This document shows positions 14,730-21,272 of a DNA stretch of 21,272 nt, one piece after another (the first letter of the stretch is position 1; each line of letters starts with the position of its first letter). A program made the position numbers and the translations under genes. The notes under the pieces were generated by a model. That model ran no database searches, was not told the origin of the DNA, and saw nothing but the letters and a program-made list of their open reading frames with translations. The DNA is from Eubacterium sp. (GTDB lineage Bacteria > Bacillota > Clostridia > Lachnospirales > Lachnospiraceae). The DNA lies in assembly GCA_022776205.1 (NCBI GenBank), contig JALFIK010000010.1, positions 1-21,272 of the forward strand, in the 5' to 3' direction.

Positions 14730-16475
14730 TTGAAACAGTATCTTATGTTTGATCTTGACGGAACATTGACAGATCCAATGGTCGGGATTACCTCTTCCGT
14801 AAAATATGCTCTTTCAAAATTTGGGATAGAAGTCAGATATTTAAAAGAACTTACTCCATTTATCGGTCCTCCGCTGGTGGATTCCTTTCAGGAATTTTAC
14901 GGGATGTCCAGAGAAGATGCAGACAGGGCGGTCGAATATTACCGTGAATATTTTGCACCAAAGGGAATTTTTGAAAATGAGATTTATGAAGGAATCCCGG
15001 AAATGCTATCTGATTTGTCAGAACGTGGCTTTACTCTTCTGCTTGCCACTTCGAAACCGGCAGTTTTTGCAGAACAGATTTTAAAACATTTTGGTATTGA
15101 CGAGTATTTTTCCTATGTGGGAGGAAGTGAACTTGACGGGCGGAGAAGTACGAAGACAGAAGTCATTGAGTACGTACTTTCTGCCTGTAAGATCAAACCT
15201 GAAGAGGCGATTATGGTTGGAGACAGAAAGCATGATGTGGAAGGCGCGAAAAACTGCGGTGTGGAATCTGTAGGTGTGCTTTATGGCTATGGAGGAGTGG
15301 AAGAGCTTGAGAAAGCCGGGGCAGATCATCTGGCTGGCAGTGTGGCGGAACTGAGAGATTTTTTAGGAACGCAGAATGAAGATCCGACAGGTCGGGATGG
15401 CATATTAAATCTGTCGGAAAGGGAAAGTGGTAAGAAAGAAGAAAGGGAGAAGGGGAAAATGGTTCGATTTGGAATAATAGGCACAGGAAAAATTGCAGAT
15501 AAATTCTGGCAGGCAAACCGCTATGGCAGAGAGTTTGCCCTTACGGCAGTTTATTCGAGAACTTTGGAAAAAGCAAAAGAGTTTGCCGTGGGAAAGGGAC
15601 CGTTAAAGCTTTATGATAATCTGGAAGATTTCGCGAAGAGTGAAGAAGTGGATGCGGTTTACGTGGCAAGTCCAAACTGTTGTCACCATGATCAGGTTCT
15701 CACACTTTTAGATGCAGGAAAACATGTGCTGTGCGAGAAACCGCTGGCTTCCAATTATAAAGAAGCAAAGGAAATGTTTGATATGGCACAAGAGAAGAAT
15801 TTGATTTTAATGGAAGGAATGCGTTCCATCTATACCCCTGGTTTTGCAAAGATGATTTCTTACATGGGGTCTTTGGGAAAAATCCGGAGAGCAACGCTCC
15901 AGTATTGTCAGTATTCTTCCCGTTATGATAATTATAAACGGGGCATTATTGAAAATGCCTTTAAACCGGAACTCTCCAATGGAGCACTTATGGATATCGG
16001 TGTTTATGTCGTATCCTGTATGATTCGTCTGTTTGGTATGCCGACGGCAATCAAGGCATCCGGGATCAAGCTTTCAAATGGGGTGGATGGCGCCGGTACT
16101 ATTTTGTTCGAGTATCCTGATATGATTGGGGAGGCAGTGTATTCTAAAGTGACGAATGCAGCCACTCCGAGCCAGATTCAGGGAGAGGATGCGTCCATGC
16201 TTGTTCAGGAGATTGAAAATGTGAAAGATCTGCGTATTAATCGGAAAGGTGTTGTCCAGTCGATTCATTTTGAGCAGTCAGACAATGTGTTAAATTATGA
16301 GACACAGGAATTTATAAAAATGGTAAAGACAGGTCTTGGATGGGAAAAAGCCAGAGATTTATCTTTAGAGACAATGAAGGTGCTCGATGAAGCGAGAAGG
16401 CAGCTTTCTATTGTTTTTCCGGCAGATATAAAGCAGGAAAAAGCAGAAGAAAAGACAGCAGGGCAGGAGGCATAA
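14730..16475 (+). CDS. HAD phosphatase fused to Gfo/Idh/MocA oxidoreductase
   Basis: One 581-residue frame carries two enzymes. Residues 1 to about 215 are a HAD hydrolase of the phosphoglycolate phosphatase/5'-nucleotidase-like group. Motif I is FDLDGTLTD (Asp8, Asp10), motif II lies in LLLATSKP, and motif IV is GDRKHDVEGA (Asp165, Asp169). Residues 244-581 are a Gfo/Idh/MocA dehydrogenase with the Rossmann loop GIIGTGKIADKF and the active-site motif CEKPLAS (Glu336-Pro338). The joining stretch (about 216-243) is charged and ends in a purine-rich run that reads as a good ribosome site before ATG 15459, so the second half may also be made alone. Substrates are unknown. TTG 14730 is chosen because it follows GAGAGGAAG and directly starts the HAD strand. 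Confidence 0.88.
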   Translation: MKQYLMFDLDGTLTDPMVGITSSVKYALSKFGIEVRYLKELTPFIGPPLVDSFQEFYGMSREDADRAVEYYREYFAPKGIFENEIYEGIPEMLSDLSERGFTLLLATSKPAVFAEQILKHFGIDEYFSYVGGSELDGRRSTKTEVIEYVLSACKIKPEEAIMVGDRKHDVEGAKNCGVESVGVLYGYGGVEELEKAGADHLAGSVAELRDFLGTQNEDPTGRDGILNLSERESGKKEEREKGKMVRFGIIGTGKIADKFWQANRYGREFALTAVYSRTLEKAKEFAVGKGPLKLYDNLEDFAKSEEVDAVYVASPNCCHHDQVLTLLDAGKHVLCEKPLASNYKEAKEMFDMAQEKNLILMEGMRSIYTPGFAKMISYMGSLGKIRRATLQYCQYSSRYDNYKRGIIENAFKPELSNGALMDIGVYVVSCMIRLFGMPTAIKASGIKLSNGVDGAGTILFEYPDMIGEAVYSKVTNAATPSQIQGEDASMLVQEIENVKDLRINRKGVVQSIHFEQSDNVLNYETQEFIKMVKTGLGWEKARDLSLETMKVLDEARRQLSIVFPADIKQEKAEEKTAGQEA

Positions 16476-16477
16476 AA

Positions 16478-17245
16478 ATGGCAGGACAGACAGAATTTTT
16501 AGAGGCGATCCGGGAACTGGAACGTCTGGGACAGACAAATGGAAATCAGCTTTCCATGGAAGAAATCACATCATACTTTGCTGATATGAAACTGGAGGAA
16601 AAACAGCTGGATTTTATTTGCAACTATTTTGAGTCCCATCAGATTTATATTACAAATCGTGTGAGGAAGCTCAGTGAGGAGATTGGTGATGAGGAAATTC
16701 CAAACAAGGAAGACCCGCTGGATGCAGAGATGGTGGAAATTTATCTGAGGGAGACACAAAAGGCGAACAATCTGTCCGGAGAACAGGAAGCTGTTATTGT
16801 GAGAAAACTTATGAACGGCGATGAAAATGCCAGGAATCTTCTGATTGAGTCTAATCTATCCAGGGCAGTGGAGATTGCGAAGGAATATCAGGGAAAAGGG
16901 TTGCTGCTGAGTGATCTGATTCAGGAAGGAAATATCGGACTGATGACAGCTGTTAATGAATTCGAGCCGGGTATGCACAAGGATTTTCGAACCTATTCTG
17001 ACCGGATAATCCGCAGACATATCGAAGAGACCATTGATGAATATAACAATTCTACCCGCTCTGCAGTGAAGATGGCAAACCGGGTGAATGAGCTGAATGA
17101 TATTGCCACGGCTTTTGCCAAAGAATACGAGAGAGAGGCGAAACCATCGGAACTTGCCGGACGTATGGGGATTACGGAAGAAGAAGTCCGGGAACTGATG
17201 AAGGTGTCTCTTGATGCGATTGCTGTCTTAAATCCGGAAAATTGA
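16478..17245 (+). CDS. Truncated sigma-70 paralogue without region 4
   Basis: The 255-residue protein parallels RpoD from its N-terminal helical part through region 3. EIYLRETQKANNLSGEQEAVI corresponds to region 1.2. NLSRAVEIAKEYQGKGLLLSDLIQEG is a well-kept region 2.1/2.2, the RNA polymerase clamp-binding surface. In region 2.3 the paired Trp of RpoD (172-173 there) are Arg176 and Ile177, and region 2.4 does not resemble that of RpoD. The protein stops at VSLDAIAVLNPEN, about where region 3.2 begins, so the -35-binding region 4 is absent. Core binding without ordinary promoter melting is the inference: an RNA polymerase modulator rather than a usual sigma. AGGAGG at 16465-16470 supports the ATG. 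It starts 2 nt after the previous stop and precedes dnaG. Confidence 0.85.
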   Translation: MAGQTEFLEAIRELERLGQTNGNQLSMEEITSYFADMKLEEKQLDFICNYFESHQIYITNRVRKLSEEIGDEEIPNKEDPLDAEMVEIYLRETQKANNLSGEQEAVIVRKLMNGDENARNLLIESNLSRAVEIAKEYQGKGLLLSDLIQEGNIGLMTAVNEFEPGMHKDFRTYSDRIIRRHIEETIDEYNNSTRSAVKMANRVNELNDIATAFAKEYEREAKPSELAGRMGITEEEVRELMKVSLDAIAVLNPEN

Positions 17246-17291
17246 TTCTATTATTTTGTTTTATTCATATAAATGAAGAAAGAGGGGAAAA

Positions 17292-19082
17292 ATGAGATAC
17301 GAAGAAGAACTGATTGATGAGGTCAGGGAAAAAAATGACATAGTTGACGTGATTTCCTCTTATGTTTCATTAAAAAAAAGAGGTTCTACCTATATGGGAC
17401 TGTGCCCTTTTCATAATGAGAAGACGCCGTCGTTTTCTGTGAGCAGGGATAAGCAGATGTATTACTGTTTTGGCTGCGGACAGGGTGGGAATGTGTTTAC
17501 GTTTCTGATGGAATACAATCGTCTTTCTTTTGTGGAGGCATTACAGGAGCTGGCAAAGCGGGCCGGCGTGGAACTTCCGGAAAGAGAGCAGACTGCCGAA
17601 GAAAGAAAAAATGCAGATGCCCGTGCCACGTTGAAAGAAATGAACAAGCAGGCAGCGGTTTATTTTCATTACCTGTTAAAAAGCCCCCGGGGGAAGAATG
17701 CAATGGAATACCTGAAAAACAGAGGGGTCTCGGATGAGATGATTAATCATTTTGGACTGGGTTTTGCAGATATTTACCGGGATGATCTGTACCGGTATCT
17801 GAAGAAGAAAGGATTTTCCGATTATCAGATGAAAGAGTCTGCTCTTGTGACCATTGATTCTGTAAAGGGAAGTTATGATAAATTTTTTAATCGTGTCATG
17901 TTTCCAATCATGGATCCCAATCAGAGAGTAATTGGTTTTGGAGGCCGCGTGATGGGAGACGGGGAGCCGAAATATTTAAATTCAAAAGAAACGATTCTGT
18001 TTGATAAAGGAAGAAATCTATATGGGTTAAACTATGCGAAACGCTCCAGAAACAGCACAATTATCCTGTGTGAAGGGTATATGGATGTAATATCCCTGCA
18101 TCAGGCCGGGTTTACCAATGCAGTCGCACCCCTGGGGACGGCGTTTACACCTCAGCAGGCCATGCTTTTGAAACGCTATGCCGACGAAGTGATCTTATCC
18201 TTTGACAGCGATGGTGCCGGAATAAAAGCAGCATTGCGCGCTCTTCCCATCCTGAGAGAAAACGGTCTTAAAGGGAGAGTGTTATCCATGATTCCTTATA
18301 AAGACCCGGATGAGCTGATTAAGGCCGAAGGAGCCCGGGGCTATGAGGAACGAATTGCAAAGGCCGAATCCGGACGCATGTTTGAGCTTCTTATTTTGTA
18401 CAGGCAGTATGATCAGAAGGATCCGGAAAGCCGGACGGAATTTATTCATGCCGTTGCGAAAAATCTTGCCCGTATTACCGAACCACTGGAAAGACAGACT
18501 TATCTTACTGCTGCGGCAAATCGTTTTATGATCCGGAAAGATGATCTGGAGAACCTGGTCAATCGATATGGCATGGGCTATCAGTTTGAGAAAGCGAATG
18601 AACAGTATAAAAAAATACCGGAGACGGAAGAAAAACGACAGCAAAGTCAGAAAAAGAAAAAAAATGAACCGCAGAGACTTCTGCTAACTTTTTTAGCGGA
18701 ACGTCCGGAAATGTATCCTTATGTCCGACCCCATATCACACCGGATGATTTTCTCGAACCATTGTACCATTCAGTGGCGATGATGCTTTTTTCCCAGCTT
18801 GAAGGAGGGGAAAAACTGGATCTGGCAGGGATTGTAAGTCGTTTTGCTGATGGAGAAGAGCAAAAAGAAATCGCGGCTATATTTAATACACACCTGAAAT
18901 TTGGACTTTCGCCTGAGGATGAGGATAAAGCTCTTTCCGATATTGTCCGCAAGGTAAAACTTGCGAGCATTGAGGAAGAAATGGTGCATACGGAAGACAT
19001 TGTGCGCTGGCAGGAACTTTTATCCAAAAAGAATAAAATACAGAAATTTAGTATAAACCGATCGGAGAACGGGATAAAATAA
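17292..19082 (+). CDS. dnaG: DNA primase DnaG
   Basis: The 596-residue protein has the standard bacterial primase order. The N-terminal zinc-binding domain has ligands Cys38, His41, Cys59 and Cys62 (CPFHNEKTPSF, YYCFGCGQGGN). The RNA polymerase domain contains VIGFGGRVMG, and the TOPRIM metal site has Glu261 (CEGYMDV), Asp305 and Asp307 (SFDSDGAG). A C-terminal helical domain should bind the DnaB helicase. It makes RNA primers at replication forks. AGAGGGG precedes the ATG. The gap to the sigma-like gene is 46 nt and to rpoD 30 nt, so it is in the conserved dnaG-rpoD unit. Confidence 0.98.
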   Translation: MRYEEELIDEVREKNDIVDVISSYVSLKKRGSTYMGLCPFHNEKTPSFSVSRDKQMYYCFGCGQGGNVFTFLMEYNRLSFVEALQELAKRAGVELPEREQTAEERKNADARATLKEMNKQAAVYFHYLLKSPRGKNAMEYLKNRGVSDEMINHFGLGFADIYRDDLYRYLKKKGFSDYQMKESALVTIDSVKGSYDKFFNRVMFPIMDPNQRVIGFGGRVMGDGEPKYLNSKETILFDKGRNLYGLNYAKRSRNSTIILCEGYMDVISLHQAGFTNAVAPLGTAFTPQQAMLLKRYADEVILSFDSDGAGIKAALRALPILRENGLKGRVLSMIPYKDPDELIKAEGARGYEERIAKAESGRMFELLILYRQYDQKDPESRTEFIHAVAKNLARITEPLERQTYLTAAANRFMIRKDDLENLVNRYGMGYQFEKANEQYKKIPETEEKRQQSQKKKKNEPQRLLLTFLAERPEMYPYVRPHITPDDFLEPLYHSVAMMLFSQLEGGEKLDLAGIVSRFADGEEQKEIAAIFNTHLKFGLSPEDEDKALSDIVRKVKLASIEEEMVHTEDIVRWQELLSKKNKIQKFSINRSENGIK

Positions 19083-19112
19083 GGAGAAGAATAATGATTT
19101 GGAGGGTGTGTT

Positions 19113-20168
19113 TTGGACAACCGGTTAGATGTGCTGCTTACACAAGCAAAAAAGCAGAAAAACGTACTGGAACTTTCACAGATCAGAGAGGAATTTGCGG
19201 ATACGCCGTTGACACCGGCACAGATGGAACGTATGATCTCCTATCTGGAACAGCATAAGATTGATGTGCTCGATGTGCCGCAGTCAGACCTTCCCGAAGA
19301 GGAAGAAAAAGCAGAAACCTTCTCTCTGCCGGAAAACAGCGGGACGCAGGATCCGGTGCGAATGTATTTAAAGGAGATCGGAAAAATTCCACTGTTAAGT
19401 CCGGAAGAGGAGATTGAGCTCGCCAAACGGATGGAACGGGGAGATGAAGAGGCAAAGAAAAAGCTTTCTGAAGCAAATCTGCGACTTACGGTGAGCATTG
19501 CCAAGCGTTATTCCGGACGGGGAATGCAGTTTCTTGATCTTATCCAGGAGGGAAATCTCGGTTTGATTAAGGCTGTCGAGAAGTTTGATTATCGAAAGGG
19601 CTATAAATTCAGTACCTACGCTACCTGGTGGATTCGCCAGTCTATTACGAGAGCCATTGCCGATCAGGCAAGAACGATAAGAATTCCGGTCCACATGGTT
19701 GAGACGATCAACAGGGTTAACCGGATTACCTTTCGGCTTCTGCAGGAATACGGGAGGGAACCCGCACCGGAGGAAGTTGCCCGTGCTGCTCAAATGCCCG
19801 TGGAAAGAATTATTGAGATTAATAAAATTTCTCAGGATCCCGTTTCTCTCGAGACACCAATCGGAGAAGAGGAGGACAGTCATCTGGGAGATTTTATTGA
19901 GGACAGCCATATCCCGGTTCCGTCGGATGAGGCAGCCCGTACTTTGCTAAAAGAGCAGATTTTAGAAGTTATGGATACCCTTTCAGAAAGAGAGCAGAAA
20001 GTATTGTCTCTTCGATTTGGATTAAAAGACGGGAAACCCCATACTCTTGAGGAAGTAGGCAGGGAATTTCATGTAACCAGAGAGCGAATCCGTCAGATTG
20101 AAGCGAAGGCGCTGCGCAAGCTAAGGCATCCGACGCGGAGCAGAAAACTGAAAGATTTTCTGGATTAA
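19113..20168 (+). CDS. rpoD: Primary sigma factor RpoD (SigA)
   Basis: The 351-residue protein has a short region 1.1-like helical part and region 1.2 (DPVRMYLKEIGKIPLL). Regions 2.1-2.4 follow (DLIQEGNLGLIKAVEKF, then TYATWWIRQSITRAIADQ with the melting pair Trp172-Trp173), then region 3. Region 4 has the -35-reading helix-turn-helix (VTRERIRQIEAKALRKLRHP). It directs RNA polymerase to housekeeping promoters such as those marked here. The start is TTG 19113 with GGAGG at 19101-19105; no other in-frame start lies between it and the upstream stop at 19095. An out-of-frame ATG with its own AAGGAG lies 19 nt upstream and could compete. Confidence 0.98.
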   Translation: MDNRLDVLLTQAKKQKNVLELSQIREEFADTPLTPAQMERMISYLEQHKIDVLDVPQSDLPEEEEKAETFSLPENSGTQDPVRMYLKEIGKIPLLSPEEEIELAKRMERGDEEAKKKLSEANLRLTVSIAKRYSGRGMQFLDLIQEGNLGLIKAVEKFDYRKGYKFSTYATWWIRQSITRAIADQARTIRIPVHMVETINRVNRITFRLLQEYGREPAPEEVARAAQMPVERIIEINKISQDPVSLETPIGEEEDSHLGDFIEDSHIPVPSDEAARTLLKEQILEVMDTLSEREQKVLSLRFGLKDGKPHTLEEVGREFHVTRERIRQIEAKALRKLRHPTRSRKLKDFLD

Positions 20169-20193
20169 TATATAATTACAAAGGAGAAAAAGG

Positions 20194-20928
20194 ATGGAAT
20201 TATCGAAACGTTTACAGACGGTGGCAGATGCGGTTACTGTGGGAAACCGGGTGGCCGATGTGGGAACCGATCACGGATATGTTCCGATCTATCTTGTGAA
20301 AAATCACCTCGCTCCCGGAGGAGTTGCCATGGATGTAAACAAAGGCCCTCTAAAGCGGGCCAGGGAAAATATATTAAAGGAAAAATTATCCGAAAAGATA
20401 GAGTGCCGTCTGGGAAATGGCCTGAAATCTCTGCAAACGGATGAGGCGGATACCATTATCATCGCCGGTATGGGCGGAGATCTGATCTGCCAAATTTTGA
20501 AGGAAAGCCCGGAATTTCTCCGGCATGGAAAAGAACTGGTGCTTCAGCCACAGTCCGAGTGGTTTAAAGTACGTCTTTTACTGGAAGATTATGAATATGC
20601 CATTAGAAAAGAGTGGTTTCTTAAAGAGGATGGGAAATACTACGTTATTATAAAAGCATTACCTGCTTCGAAGGGCAATGCACAAAAGATGACTCCCATG
20701 GAAGCGGCATATGGGAAATATTTACTGGAAGAAAAAAATCCGGTATTATCTGAGTATTTGAAAAAGGAACTTGCGAAAAAAGAGAAAATAGCTCTGGGAT
20801 TAAAAAATCTGATGGAAGAGGAGTCTGGCGGGGAAGCATCTTCGGAAAACAACCGGGGAAAAAAGGGAGAGAGATACAGAGAACTGATCAATGAAATTCA
20901 GGAAATAAAAACAATAGTCGAACTTTAA
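20194..20928 (+). CDS. trmK: tRNA (adenine(22)-N1)-methyltransferase TrmK
   Basis: This 244-residue protein is a class I SAM methyltransferase of the TrmK/YqfN family, which methylates N1 of A22 in the D-loop of tRNAs in the cytoplasm. The SAM loop is VADVGTDHGYVPIYLV (near 21-36), followed by an acidic end (MDVNKGPLKRA). IIIAGMGGDLICQIL is the family's motif IV region, and LQPQSEWFKVR follows. A charged C-terminal helical extension (about 175-244) is typical. AAAGGAG precedes the ATG. It is often followed in Firmicutes by a Nif3-like gene; here a terminator and a tRNA follow instead. Confidence 0.95.
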   Translation: MELSKRLQTVADAVTVGNRVADVGTDHGYVPIYLVKNHLAPGGVAMDVNKGPLKRARENILKEKLSEKIECRLGNGLKSLQTDEADTIIIAGMGGDLICQILKESPEFLRHGKELVLQPQSEWFKVRLLLEDYEYAIRKEWFLKEDGKYYVIIKALPASKGNAQKMTPMEAAYGKYLLEEKNPVLSEYLKKELAKKEKIALGLKNLMEEESGGEASSENNRGKKGERYRELINEIQEIKTIVEL

Positions 20929-20932
20929 GAAG

Positions 20933-20960
20933 GGACCGGATTATCCGGTCCTGCTTTTTT
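20933..20960 (+). terminator. Terminator of the dnaG-rpoD-trmK unit
   Basis: GGACCGGA (20933-20940) pairs with TCCGGTCC (20944-20951) around TTA, followed by TGCTTTTTT. Confidence 0.92.
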
Positions 20961-21015
20961 ATTCAGAGAAAGATCCGAAGATTTTTTATAAAAAAGTTCT
21001 CCATGTAAATGCATA

Positions 21016-21046
21016 CAAAAAAAGATCCATCCCTATGGACAGACCT
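21016..21046 (-). terminator. Terminator of the tRNA-Glu gene
   Basis: Read leftward, AGGTCTGTCC (21046-21037) pairs with GGATGGATCT (21032-21023) over 10 bp including three G-T pairs, with loop ATAG, then a T-run to 21016. Confidence 0.85.
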
Positions 21047-21053
21047 TTTAAAA

Positions 21054-21125
21054 TAGTCGATAGGGGAATCGAACCCCTGTTTTCGCCGTGAGAGGGCGAC
21101 GTCTTAACCGCTTGACCAATCGACC
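21054..21125 (-). tRNA. tRNA-Glu (anticodon CTC)
   Basis: Read leftward, the gene folds as a cloverleaf. The acceptor is GGTCGAT with ATCGACT (a G1-T72 wobble at the tip), with a D-loop AAGCGGTTAA. The anticodon stem is TCGCC/GGCGA around the loop CTCTCAC (anticodon CTC, reads GAG), and the T-arm is GGGG-TTCGATT-CCCC. The discriminator is A. CCA is not encoded and must be added enzymatically. Confidence 0.95.
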
Positions 21126-21145
21126 TTGTCTCTTGCGACTGTCTT

Positions 21146-21174
21146 AATATATCACAGTTAAAAACAAAATGCAA
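21146..21174 (-). promoter_or_regulatory. Promoter of the tRNA-Glu gene
   Basis: Read leftward, TTGCAT (21174-21169), a 17-nt spacer and TATATT (21151-21146) preceded by TGA give a good sigma-A promoter about 20 nt before the tRNA. Confidence 0.78.
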
Positions 21175-21185
21175 GGACTTTTTTC

Positions 21186-21214
21186 TTGAAAAATAAAATA
21201 AGTTAATCTATAAT
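21186..21214 (+). promoter_or_regulatory. Promoter of the gene entering at the right edge
   Basis: TTGAAA (21186-21191) and TATAAT (21209-21214) are 17 nt apart. Confidence 0.78.
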
Positions 21215-21252
21215 AAAGTTTATCTGTGTGATAAATACCATTGGAGGTTAAA

Positions 21253-21272
21253 ATGGAAATAAATTACGATTT
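21253..21272 (+). CDS. Start of a rightward gene, cut by the window edge
   Basis: GGAGG at 21243-21247 and an ATG at 21253 follow the promoter at 21186. Only MEINYD and part of the next codon are visible, so no product can be named. Confidence 0.7.

Noticed and set aside
17240..17291. A possible promoter between the sigma-like gene and dnaG (TTGATT and TATAAA).
   Set aside because: The 20-nt spacing is too long for a standard sigma-A promoter.
1..21272. Mobile elements, CRISPR arrays, prophage or toxin-antitoxin genes.
   Set aside because: No transposase, integrase with intact catalytic residues, direct-repeat array or phage structural gene is visible; the only recombinase-like protein is catalytically degenerate.

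Overview
The window looks like chromosomal DNA from a low-GC, anaerobic Gram-positive bacterium, most likely of the Lachnospiraceae type (Clostridia). The clues are a dnaG-rpoD-trmK macromolecular-synthesis operon with a 351-residue primary sigma factor, strong purine-rich ribosome binding sites, several TTG starts, an iron-dependent FucO-type alcohol dehydrogenase, a rubredoxin-like protein, and an XpaC-TelA pair. Family assignments were made by eye from motifs; no database search was run.

Left part (1-5,000). A short leftward gene encodes a serine-recombinase-like domain whose catalytic residues are replaced. Divergent from it is a rightward cluster behind one sigma-A-type promoter: a DUF4125 protein, a DJ-1/PfpI protein, a small rubredoxin-like protein, a TPR protein fused to a DUF4037 nucleotidyltransferase-like domain, and a cytoplasmic subtilisin-type protease. 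A long hairpin covers the protease ribosome binding site. The combination suggests an uncharacterised redox- or stress-linked protein-quality or signalling module.

Middle part (5,000-14,600). A FucO-like lactaldehyde reductase converges on a leftward muramoyl-alanine amidase, with a shared two-way terminator between them. Next come the rightward XpaC-TelA pair and a secreted SH3-NlpC/P60 cell-wall hydrolase. A leftward pair follows: a CNNM/CorC-type membrane protein and, downstream of it, a 969-residue protein. The C-terminal third of that protein is recognisably a McrB-type AAA+ module, but its Walker B, sensor and arginine-finger motifs are eroded and no McrC lies beside it.

Right part (14,600-21,272). 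From a promoter near 14,670 a five-gene unit runs rightward. It starts with a HAD phosphatase fused in frame to a Gfo/Idh/MocA oxidoreductase. Then come a sigma-70 paralogue that stops before region 4 and lacks the -10-melting Trp pair, dnaG, rpoD and trmK, ending at a clear terminator. A leftward tRNA-Glu(CUC) with its own promoter and terminator, and the first codons of another rightward gene, close the window.

Most worth following up are the sigma-like protein inside the primase-sigma operon, the degenerate McrB-like ATPase, and the DUF4125/DJ-1/rubredoxin/TPR-DUF4037/S8 cluster. I see no insertion sequence, CRISPR array, rRNA or phage gene set.
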